Below are positions 11,460 to 21,089 of a stretch of 64,000 nt of DNA, one piece after another (positions within the stretch are counted from its first letter, which is position 1; every line of letters starts with the position of its first letter). Under the pieces are notes generated by a model that made no database searches, was not told where the DNA came from, and saw only the letters and a list, made by a program, of their open reading frames with translations. The DNA is from Gerris lacustris (lineage: Eukaryota > Arthropoda > Insecta > Hemiptera > Gerridae). A program made the position numbers and the translations under genes. Where the stretch lies: the NCBI GenBank assembly GCA_951217055.1, contig OX578283.1:60641832-60705831 (forward strand). Direction: 5' to 3'.

Positions 11460-11965
11460 TTAGTTAGATGATTTATTATTATCCACCAGTTAGTTAAAGG
11501 ATTTAATGTTTATTCACCGGTTTGTTCGAAGATTTAATGTTTATCCACCGGTTAGTTTAAAGACAATGTTTAACTACAGGTTAGTTAAAAGATTTAATGT
11601 TTATCCACCGGTTAGTTCGAAGATTTAATGTTTATCCACCGGTTAGTTTAAAGACAATGTTTAACCACAGGTTAGTTAAAAGATTTAATGTTATCCACCG
11701 GTTTGTTCGAAGATTTAATGTTTATCCACCGGTTAGTTTAAAGACAATGTTTAACCACAGGTTAGTTAAAAGATTTAATGTTTATCCACCGGTTAGTTAA
11801 AAAATGTAGGTAATGTTTATCCAACGGTTAGTTAAAAGATTTAATGTTTATCCAACGGTTAGTTTAAAGATTTAATGTTTATCCACCGGTTAGTTAAAAA
11901 ATTGCATGTTTATCCAACGGTTAGTTAAAATATTTAATGTTTATCCACCAGTTAGTTAAAATAGC
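11460..11965. repeat. ~31-bp minisatellite, about 16 copies
   Basis: The unit contains GATTTAATGTTTATCCACC and GGTTAGTTAAAA. Every third or fourth unit carries the variant TTAAAGACAATGTTTAACCACA, giving a partial higher-order pattern. The frame at 11597-11800 (+) is the repeat in translation and is not a gene. Confidence 0.95.
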
Positions 11966-12920
11966 TCATTTTCATCTATCAGTTGGTTTAAGGAATTATT
12001 ATAAATCAAATATTAAGTTAAATGCTGTCATTAATAATTCACCGGTTAGTTAACGGCTTTACAATAAATTCATCAGTTAATTAAGAAAGATTTAATTGTT
12101 GATTATTCTATCACTAAAATATTAAATAATCTCTTTGAATATGAATTCATATTATTAATAGATATTATCATTGTATTCTAATTCGAATAATATTGTTTCA
12201 AAATTAAAAATAAATTGTTCTATACAAACAATTTAATGTATTTAACATCAAACGAATAAAATAGTTTCGATAAGGTATGATTAGATTTAACAAAAACGTA
12301 TAAACATATTGACATTTCTATGTTTACCTTTGACTATGTGTCATACATACATATGTTTCCTTATGCTACTTTCTTGCGTCATAGTATTCTGCTAATACAT
12401 TCGTATCCTATTAGTATGGGTGTACGTGTACGTGAGTCATTGATAAAGTTGTCACCTATAAATAGTGGAGTATAGACGATTAAATAAATTCATATAATTA
12501 TTGTAAAGAGGTAAAATAAATAATTATTAGTTGCATAGAATTTATTTACAATTTTTTTAATTGCCAATTAATTTTTAATATTAATAAATAAATATTCTTT
12601 TATTTTGTTTCCTTTAGACTAATTAAATTTTAATTTATAATTCTCAAGGTTTCGAATGCTTTTAATTATTTCTCTTATTGTGTCGCATTTTAATTCCTTT
12701 TTGCTCACGAATATTTTATCAATAGAATTCATTGTTTAGTTAAGTCACCTTTTGTTTTTCGTTCTTTTTAAATCTCGATCAACACTATAAATAAAATAAT
12801 TGTACAAGACGGGTTATCAGCCACTTAACTAATCTAATGTGATGTTCAGTTCAGTGTAAAATATGTGTCACTTCTGTGTGCTTTGAACCAGATACCATAA
12901 TGTAGGTTTTTAAGTGGTTT
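11966..12920. other. AT-rich sequence, no gene seen
   Basis: No open frame or repeat family was recognised across this stretch. 12925-12985 then holds a fragment of family F (CTTATAGTTTCGTTCCTGTG). Confidence 0.55.
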
Positions 12921-12999
12921 CTTTATGGTACAGCCAAAAGAAAGAAATCCTTATAGTTTCGTTCCTGTGTCTGTCTCTAGTATAGTCAATTTAAACACG

Positions 13000-13150
13000 G
13001 GTAAGCAAAGGAAAAATAAATAATTTTTTCGCAATTAATTGGAATTTTTAGGGTAAAAGCACCCTCAAATTGAAAGCTAAAATTCGATTTTTAGAGGGCA
13101 TTGTCCCCAAATTTAGAACTACATAACATAAAAATTTCTTAATTTTGCTT
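13000..13150. repeat. Dispersed repeat shared with 14850-15060
   Basis: GGGTAAAAGCACCC, AAAATTCGATTTTTAGAGGGC and ATTGTCCCCAAATTTAGAAC occur in the same order in both places. Neither copy has a frame. Confidence 0.75.
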
Positions 13151-13165
13151 CGTCGTATGATTTTT

Positions 13166-13836
13166 AGGGTCCGTAGGCAGAACCAAGGACCCTTATATTT
13201 TCCTGCGTGTGTCTGTCCGTCCGTCCGGTCGCCTGCTCTTACGGCTACACCTTTCGTCCGATCACTTTGAAATTTGGCATGTATGTGCCTTGTGCCTACC
13301 CACATATTTTAAAAATATAGCGACTTAAAAAAATATTTTTCAAAAAAATTAGGGTAAAAAAACTTAAAGGTTAAAATTTTTCGACACCGTGAGGGGTATC
13401 ATATGAAAGGGTACGTCGATCTTATTAAAAAATATATCATTCTTTGGATATAACTTTGATAGGGCGAGCGTAGGCAAGTTTGAAGTGGGTGTGAAACGTG
13501 TCTCCCCCCCCCCCCCCTATCTCGCTTATGTTAAGTGCAAAAAATCTGAAAAATTCGTGAACATTCTTCGACCAAAAGTAAAGATACCGCTTTTTGGAAA
13601 TTTCGAAAAAAATATTATTTTATTTTTTATTGACAAAATACGTTTTTTTATAATTATGGTCTTTTCGATGTATTTACATGGTTGTAGTCCGGTTCAGTGG
13701 CAAAAAATACTTTATCAGTGTGTTTTGAGAATATCAGACCCTTAGAATGGTTCAAAGTAAGCTTTTTAGCATTTTAAAAAAAACACTGTTTATACACTTT
13801 ACAGTTAAACACTATATAGTGTGGCCTACGGACCCT
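13166..13836. mobile_element. Family K inverted-repeat element
   Basis: The ends AGGGTCCGTAGGC (13166-13178) and GCCTACGGACCCT (13824-13836) are perfect 13-bp inverted repeats. The interior has GTCTGTCCGTCCGTCC, TGAAATTTGGCATGTATG, GGGTATCATATGAAAGG and a run of C. A left-end fragment recurs near 10503. No transposase. The frames inside (13048-13305 -, 13485-13745 +) show no protein-like features. Confidence 0.75.
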
Positions 13837-13889
13837 CGTTGTGTGCTGACTAGCACACACTTGACCTGTTTATTTATTATTTTATACAG

Positions 13890-14105
13890 TTGTTTGTCTC
13901 ATTGAATAGATGAAGTTGGAATTTTTTCCTGTCCTAAAATTCAAAATTCCAATTTTACATTTGATGCTTACGTTTACGTGAGCGTTGTGCGCAAACGCTT
14001 GGGTGGTTAACGTTGTCCAACGAACTCGTCCTGGGCCTTGGTAAAATGAAAATATGTACCAAATATTAACTAAATCGATCAACTTTTACTCAAGTTATCG
14101 TCATT
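13890..14105 (+). repeat. Family D repeat, copy 2
   Basis: Starts GTTTGTCTCATTGAATAGAT and ends CTCAAGTTATCGTCA, parallel to 3826-4056, with GTCCAACGAACTCGTCCTGG in the middle. Confidence 0.75.
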
Positions 14106-14184
14106 GGTAGATTTCGTGACGGTAGTTTTTTTTCAGATTCACTCCCGGACTCCGCAGACGCTGTTGCCGTAAGAAACTTCGTTT

Positions 14185-14325
14185 CAAAAAAAGCAAACCC
14201 TTATAGTTTAGTTTCTTTGTCTGTCTGTCACTCTGTATAGTACGGTTCCTGTAACTTTTGTATCAAAATAGATAAAAACATGAAACTTTTCAGTAATAAA
14301 GAGATTTTTGACGCGCACACAAAAA
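14185..14325. mobile_element. Family F fragment
   Basis: CAAACCCTTATAGTTTAGTT, GTCTGTCTGTCACTCTGTA, CGGTTCC and TTTTGACGCGCACAC appear in family F order, but the terminal repeat is decayed. A short (GAAT)n run follows at 14453-14472. Confidence 0.6.
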
Positions 14326-15064
14326 AAAAAACATCAGTCGTTTAAAAATTACACACGTTTTTCTATTCTTTCGAAAAAAAATGTATTGAAATTTTGAAAA
14401 GCGTATCAAATGAAATCTATTAAAGAGTAGATTACAAACAAAAGTATCTTGAATGAATGAATGAATGAATGAAAAAATATTTGTATCTAATGATAATTCT
14501 TTATACAAAGTTGTTAACACCTTAAACTGTCTAACATTAAACTAAAATGCGTGCTCTTTTTTTTAAAAAAAAAAAAAAATAATAAAAATAACTTATAATT
14601 ACCTCAGTACTGCAAAAAAAGAAAATTGGAAAAGATAAGTATAAAAATAAAGTAAAATAAATCTATTTATTAACTATTCGGTGAAGAATATTTCTAAAAA
14701 GAGACATCATTACTTTATAACGAGGTTTGAAGATATCCCAATTAAGGGATGAAATATCATCTTTTTTAAAAAAAAAAATAAATAAATAAAAAGTGTTCAT
14801 ATTAATCAACCCTGAAGATTCAAATAAAAATATTTATACTAACAAATATAAAGGGAACAGCAAAGGAAAAAATGAATAATTTTTTCAATTTTAATTGGGA
14901 TTTTTAGGGTAAAAGCACCCTTAAATTGAGAGCTACAATTCATATTTCAATCTAAAATTCGATTTTTAGAGGGCATTGTCCCCAAATTTAGAACTATGTA
15001 CATAATATAATAATTATAATAATTTTTAATTTTGGCTCGTCGTATAATTTTCTTGAATATGTAT

Positions 15065-15950
15065 GCCAAATTTAATCGAAAACAGCCAGTAGTTTAGGTT
15101 CGGCCAGTCTGCACAAACTACTGACATGCTACAGACAGACATTTCTTAAAAACCACTTTCTTAAACCTAGGAATCCTTAAAAAGTGTCAATCTATCAAAA
15201 TAGATTTTTCGTGCCAACTTTCTCTCTCTCTATATAAATGTTTTCAAGGTTATTATTAAGATAACATCTTAAATCGAAGATTTAAAACAAGTTTGAACAT
15301 TTAAACGAGTTTTGGTCCATTTTTAATTTAAATGTAGTTTTAATTTACATTGAAATAACTAAATAACATTACGAGTTTGAGACTGCAGCTATTATAAGTT
15401 AAAATGATTTGAACTTTAACTGTTCTTACAACAGTTATATGAGATTACTTGTTGAGTTATGTGACCGTGAATATGTTGGGTATAAAGATCGCAGTATTAT
15501 TAAGGAACGGATGTGAAGTTCCCCCTAGTATAGTTACGTAGCGTTCGTTCAACCCGACTTCCTTATAACACAGGTGTTTCAGACAAAGGTGAAGGCTTTG
15601 ATGTACAACTCATAATAAAATCATTACCTTCCCTCTAAAACAACAATTCCAATTAAAAAATTGCTTTTATATTTTGTATTTTAGTAACAATTCACATAAA
15701 TAAAACGAATGGATTTGAAATTAGAAAATCTCATATTAAGAAATGAAACACGGTGAAGGTATTTGATCGGGTATCAAAATAAAAACTATAAATTAACTAA
15801 GAAAAAGTAAAAAAGATAATATACATTGATAATATAAAGTAGTAACATAATTATGTAATAAGAAACATATTTTATGTATGACACATAATCAAATGTTAAT
15901 AGACATATGTAAATAGTTATATACGTTATTATGGTTTCGAGATCATCCTA
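15065..15950. other. No recognised feature
   Basis: Mostly unique A/T-rich sequence. 15470-15600 is slightly richer in G/C but shows no convincing frame or splice sites. Confidence 0.5.
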
Positions 15951-16440
15951 GAAACCCTTATGCTTTTGGTAGTTCGTCCGTCCACCACATCTTGGAGTAT
16001 ATCTCCCCATCTACTGTAGCTAGAGACTTGAAATTTGGTTTACAAGTTAAACTTTATTGTCTAAAAACAGAAAAAATATTACGAACTTATACTCTCAACA
16101 TTTCTTTGATTAGCGAGCAATTGTGAACTACTCACATTATTTTATTTTTTGGTAATTTTTGAGTGGGGTATCATTTCAAAAATATTAAAATTTAATTCAC
16201 AAATATCTATTGGTTTTCCAAAATGGCGGCCATTTTACTCCTGAAATTATTAAAAAAATTACTCCCCCTCCCCCCTCCCTCTACCCCATAAGGCCTGGTC
16301 CTAAAAATGAGGGAAAAATACTTAAATATATACTTCTCTGTGGGCCTGTCTTGTAATAATCTTATGATGGGGAAAAAAGTCAAATTTTAGAAATTTTAGG
16401 TGGTTGTAATTATGGTGACCCTATAAGCTTATCTATTTTC
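15950..16440. repeat. Probable MITE body of K/F-like architecture
   Basis: Contains GTAGTTCGTCCGTCCACC, ACTTGAAATTTGGTTTAC, GAGTGGGGTATCATTTC and AAAATGGCGGCCATTTT. This is the same order of modules as families K and F, without matching ends. The call rests on architecture only. Confidence 0.4.
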
Positions 16441-16467
16441 TCTTTAAGGGATAATAACATTTTTTAC

Positions 16468-16921
16468 TTTTTTAGATTGTTACTCCCCTATCCTTTTTTA
16501 AAAAATATAAATTTATATAATTATTTATACTTTCCTTTGTCTAAATAACTGTTAAGACGGAATGTTGTTCTTTAGACTGTTACTCCTCTCTGTTTTTTTT
16601 AAGGGGAGTAACAGTCTAAAGTAGAACATTCCATACACCTTCTTTAGACTGTTACTCCTCTCTGTTTTTTTATAAGGGGAGTAACAGTCTAAAGTAGAAC
16701 ATTCCATACACCTTCTTTAGACTGTTACTCCTCTCTGTTTTGTATAAGGGGAGTAACAGTATAAAGCAGAACATTCCATACACCTTCTATATATTGTTAC
16801 TCCCCTCTGTTTAATTTTATAAGGGGAGTAACAATCTAAAGCAGAACATTCCATACACCTTCTTTAGACTATTACTCCTCTCTGTTTTCTTTTATAAGGG
16901 GAGTGACAATCTAAAAGAAGT
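16468..16921. mobile_element. Hairpin MITE with a five-hairpin array
   Basis: Five tandem units of 72-75 bp (16558-16921) each fold into a hairpin with arms CTTTAGACTGTTACTCC and GGAGTAACAGTCTAAAG around a T-rich loop, separated by AGAACATTCCATACACC. An outer arm beginning near 16470 belongs to the same family as 10616-10850 and 60074-60303, which have one hairpin each. Confidence 0.85.
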
Positions 16922-17935
16922 TCCACAAAAGGTACAAAATACTATTTCGATTATAAATGCCCAAAATTGAGGTAATATTAAAAATTATTTAAAAACCTTT
17001 AGGTACTAATATTTTTTTACGAAAGCGAGTAAAGTGATAGCTATGAAGAGAAATAATAAGAGGTTACGTTGTCAGAACGTTACAAATTCACCCAAAATAA
17101 CCCAAAATTAAATAGCTTGAATAGACCTATATTATACATGTTTATCCCATATTTTTCAATTACATAAGCTTTAGGTGCAACAACGTTATGTTCTAATAAT
17201 AGACCTTATAAAGACCTAAGTACCAATTCAATAAAATCAGTGTATCCTTAGAAAATTAATTATATATTATGATACAATTATTTTTACTCTTGATTTTTTA
17301 TTTTAAAAAAGTGATTTCTACACTAATATCACCTGACAATCCAAATACATTTTCGTTTACAATTTTTATTTCAAAATATCTTACGATTTTGTTTAAATGA
17401 ATATCATAAGTCACGATCAAAAATTAGGTAATGTTTATCAATTTTATGTTGCTTCTTTTAAAAAAAAAAAAAATGTTTACGTAATTTTAAACTATAAAAA
17501 GATTATTGATTTTTTTATTCTAATGGTTAGATACTATAGATGTAAAACACTGTAGTTATAGATCAAACTTCTAATATTTTTTACCTTGATCAATGATATT
17601 ATAGACTAGGTAACAAGGTGACTTATAATATATAATCATAAAAATCAGTTATCGATGAAGTAAGACTTAATTTTTTATTAGAAATGTTTACTTACGGTTA
17701 ACCTTTATTTTGAATTTGTCAATGTTATATTAGGAAATTTATCTGTAATATTTACAATGATGTTTTATTGGATATCTTTTGTAACTGTTAGATCACTCTA
17801 ATATATTCTGTTATTTCTATCTAATTTCTTTTATAGTCTATTGCATTTGTCAATTTGTCTATTTCATTGTGTATTTAAAATTTACCCGCTGAGTTATTAT
17901 TGTTTCGACTTAAATTTTGTGAAACTTTAGATCAC
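16922..17935. other. AT-rich sequence, no gene seen
   Basis: No repeat family, SINE or open frame recognised. Only homopolymer runs such as A(13) near 17460. Confidence 0.55.
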
Positions 17936-18003
17936 AACTAAATAACCTTACTCCATGGGGCAATAACCCGTGATGGGTCTAGATCTGCCGAAAGGCATAT
18001 ATG

Positions 18004-18006
<3 letters not shown>

Positions 18007-18080
<74 letters not shown>
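18007..18080. repeat. (TA)n microsatellite
   Basis: Uninterrupted TA dinucleotides for ~73 bp, abutting the truncated start of a family P copy. Isoleucine/tyrosine-rich frames here are the repeat translated. Confidence 0.97.
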
Positions 18081-18087
<7 letters not shown>

Positions 18088-18093
18088 CACAGA

Positions 18094-18588
18094 AGCTCTT
18101 GCACCCGAGTGACAGCGAGGGAGGGTAGTAAAACCACACGAGCAATGCAAAATACCGTTTTCGCACGAGTTGCGTACCGTACTTTATCTACGATTGTTAG
18201 ATTTAAATAATAAATACAGAAAAAAATAAACTTGCTGTATGTAAGTTCGTTTTGCCGAATTAATTATTTCTGGAGGAGTATTATTCCCCACATTTTCGTC
18301 AAAGTCACTTGATTCACTCATTGTTTTTCACTAAAAACTGGATATAAAAAGTTACTTTAATAAAAGAACAGCAAATTAGTTTTGTTAAATGTAAATAAAC
18401 TCGCTAATCGTGCGTAAAGCTGAAGAATTCCTCTTCTTTACCGCCCTAGGGTGGTAAAGAAGAGGATTTCTTCAGGACTATGAGACGCACATGCGCAATG
18501 AATACAAGTACGTAAAGAATCACTTTCTACGCATCTAAACAGAGATACAATGTTTATATTTCGTATCAATCATAGATAAAGAAGTATA
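18094..18588 (-). mobile_element. Family P copy a
   Basis: Lacks the outermost ~45 bp of the hairpin module (replaced by the TA repeat) but has the rest: CGAGTTGCGTACCGTACTTT, the core beginning TATCTACGATTG, the central palindrome with loop CCCTAGGG, and the end ATCATAGATAAA. Strand is that of the conserved internal reading frame. Confidence 0.85.
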
Positions 18589-18589
18589 A

Positions 18590-18656
18590 CTGGAGTCGGG
18601 ATTCGAACCTTCTGCATGACAAGCGAACGCGATAACTATGAGCTATCGGAGGAGCA
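18590..18656 (-). repeat. Degenerate tRNA-like sequence (Asp-type)
   Basis: Read on the minus strand, it has a D-arm-like TAGCTCATAGTTATCGCG, an anticodon loop TTGTCAT (GTC, aspartate) and the B box GGTTCGAATCCC. The T stem and acceptor stem do not pair well, so it is a decayed tRNA pseudogene or SINE head and not a functional tRNA. Confidence 0.6.
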
Positions 18657-18969
18657 TTAAAATTTGAATTATATTCCCTATTTAAATTGAATAGTGGACT
18701 TAAATTAATCGGACGTCAGAGAAAAATTAATGTTTAATACAGTTTAGAATTAAAATATGCTGATAATGTTTAGTTCTTTAATTTTAAATCCTTTAGGGTA
18801 TTATTTTGTTTTCATATCAGTAGATAATATCTAATTTTAAGTCGGAAGAATCGACTAAATGTCATATCCATTTGATCAGATGATGTTGCCAGCCTTTAAA
18901 CAATATTAAACAATCAAAAGCATGCGATTGAATATCTTACCTATCTGGGAATCGAACCTGATTTGTCGT

Positions 18970-19690
18970 GTTTAATCTTATAGGTTCATTGTCTTCTGTC
19001 GTGTTCAATATTAGGTTCATTATCCTCTGCCGTGTTTAATCTTGGTTTCTTTTATTTAATCTCATTTTAATCTTGAGTTTCTTTGATTAAATCTCATGTT
19101 TAATCTTGGGTTTCTTTTATTTTATCTCATGTTTAATCTTGGGTTTGTTATCTTATATCGTGTTTAATCTTGAGTTTGTTATCTTCTATCGTGTTTAATC
19201 TTGTAGTCCAGGGACATGAGTAAAAAACGCAGCAAATGGAGGACATAATTTATAAAGTTTAGAAACTTTGTGAAAAAACTCTTAAGGGGTGTAGTAGTAA
19301 GAAACGGTAAAGTTTCCCCCTCCTTAAAGTCCAAAATTTACTTTTTTTATTTTTAACTCACAACGGTTTATTTTTTGAAGAGAAGTGTTATTACCAATAA
19401 TATTTTTCACACAATTCTGCACAAAAAAAGTCCAATGCATGTTTGAAGTGAGACATACTGTTTTCGAGATATTGTAGTTAGAAAAAGATAAAAAAATCCA
19501 TCACCGTATTTTTGCAAACCAACATATCTTAAAAACAACTCTTCCGATTTTAATGAAATTTGAATGATAGGTCATAATCAGCCCTTTGTTGATGCCATAT
19601 AAGTTTCAAGTGACGATTGGGTTAATTGTCTTCTATCTTATTTAATCTTGGGTTTGTTATCTTATATCGTGTTTAATTTTAGGTTCGTTA
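18970..19690. repeat. TCTTATATCGTGTTTAATCT tandem array with an internal insert
   Basis: About nine ~25-45-bp units with TCGTGTTTAATCTTG and GGGTTTGTTATCTT occupy 18970-19205 and resume at 19622-19690. The ~415 bp between them are unrelated. That insert carries a family C-like segment (ATTTTTGCAAACCAACATAT, GATTTTAATGAAATTTGAAT). Confidence 0.75.
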
Positions 19691-19699
19691 TACTTTCTG

Positions 19700-20600
19700 C
19701 AGTATAGTCGAGTATAGTTTTACCTACTTATCATGGGTTATTGCTGTAGCTCTGTTTATTCAATTTTATTACTTCAACTCTTTGTTTAATGAAATGAAAC
19801 ATAAAAACTAAAACACATAAGCGAATTGATTTCTATTTCCAAATTGAAATTGATTAAAAACTGTTCATAAAAATGTAAGTAGAAATAATCATTTTACAAT
19901 ATGACAATCTTGCATGATTTTAAAAACTTTATAAACTATATAACATAATATATTTGGTCACAATATTAGGACGCGAGATAGCTATGTACCACAACAACTT
20001 CTTACTATACTAAACTATTTCTTTGATTTTAGACTTTAACTTTCACGTGTCTAAAAGGTTTTCTATGTATTATTTATATTAATATATGTATTACCTTTAA
20101 ATATATAGTTTTTCTTTAGTAATAGTGTGTCCATTGTCATAGTGATAACACAATTAGATGTAGTTAAAAAAAAAAAACAATATAATTGTGTAATTCAACA
20201 GTAACTCGTGTCACATTTGAATTGGTCAAATTGTTATTATTCAGAATAAATTTACATATACAGTTGTATGCAAACCAAATTGTTATTATTAAGAATAAAT
20301 TTACATATAAACTGTATAAAAACCAAATAAAATTTTCTCTTTAAGTAATGTTTAGTTTTTGCGGTATCAGTTAAGTTGTCACGCAGTAGTTGTTACGGTA
20401 ATATCTTTTTAAAACAACAAGGCAATTGTTTTAGAATTGCATGTACAAATCTGTGTGATTTTCTTTCTTCTAATGAATCATTATCGGTGTAAATAAGCGG
20501 AGAAAGTTTTGTCTTTGAATCTTTTTGACGGTTACCCATACCTTATCGATACCTATCGGTTACCCATACCTATCGATATTTCGCTAAATATTTTCCTTTT
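19700..20600. other. AT-rich sequence with a short local duplication
   Basis: No gene. CAAATTGTTATTATT plus AATAAATTTACATATA is repeated at about 20228 and 20277. A family C right-end fragment lies near 19973. Confidence 0.55.
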
Positions 20601-20601
20601 T

Positions 20602-20719
20602 AGGGTTTCGTTGGTAAAACCAAAAAAAGAAACCCTTATAGTTTCATTCATGTGTCTGTCTGTCTGTCACTCTGTACGGTTCCAATAACTTTTGAATAAA
20701 AAGAGATAAACATTAAACT
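20602..20719 (+). mobile_element. Family F left fragment, host of the nest
   Basis: Begins AGGGTTTCGTTGGTAAAACC and runs through GTCTGTCTGTCTGTCACTC to AACATTAAACT. The continuation expected from the 49113-50091 copy (TATTAAAGATCGTTTTGA and CACACAGG) appears only at 26042-26104, after a 5.3-kb interruption. Confidence 0.8.
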
Positions 20720-20861
20720 GCATTCCTTGTTTTTCCCCTTATATTATATTATATCGATAAATCAATGGTAACACATGCTTATATAATGGGTATAACATAC
20801 GCATGTATAATAGTAACATAGATGGCATACCATGATGGTAACTTAATACTCTTTAGGAAGT
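20720..20861 (+). repeat. Repeat G, left copy (insertion target of the R1 element)
   Basis: About 142 bp beginning CATTCCTTGTTTTTCCCC and ending ACTCTTTAGGAAGT. It is ~97% identical to 26737-26877. The last 14 bases are the left target-site copy of the retrotransposon. Its own family is unknown; it contains no frame. Confidence 0.85.
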
Positions 20862-21089
20862 TTTTTTTTTTTTTTTTTTTTTTTTTTCTAAGGTGGGCAA
20901 AAAAAACCTTCAAAAGGCACCTGACAGTGGCGGGGCTGCCAGGTAGAGTGGGATTCTTACCCTAACTAAAAAACAACCACACCTTATCCTACGTTCCCAG
21001 ACCGGAACCGCTTTCGCATTACTTCAGTCTGGGACGTGCTGTCTTTCACCCTTCAGGGTGACCTACCGGGGCCGTTCCACCGCGCTTCT
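20862..21089 (-). other. R1 element 3'UTR and A tail
   Basis: About 200 bp between the ORF2 stop and a 26-27-nt A run (T run on the plus strand, 20861-20887). No AATAAA is seen immediately before the tail, consistent with an element that uses its own 3' end. Confidence 0.85.

Noticed and set aside
11597..11800. 67-codon frame with repeated RLVKRFNVYPPVS
   Set aside because: It is the 31-bp minisatellite read in one frame; the array continues without frame conservation.
17938..18210. Three overlapping 69-72-codon frames rich in isoleucine and tyrosine
   Set aside because: They are the (TA)n microsatellite translated; the ends fall in family P and flanking repeat sequence. The same applies at 52084-52337.
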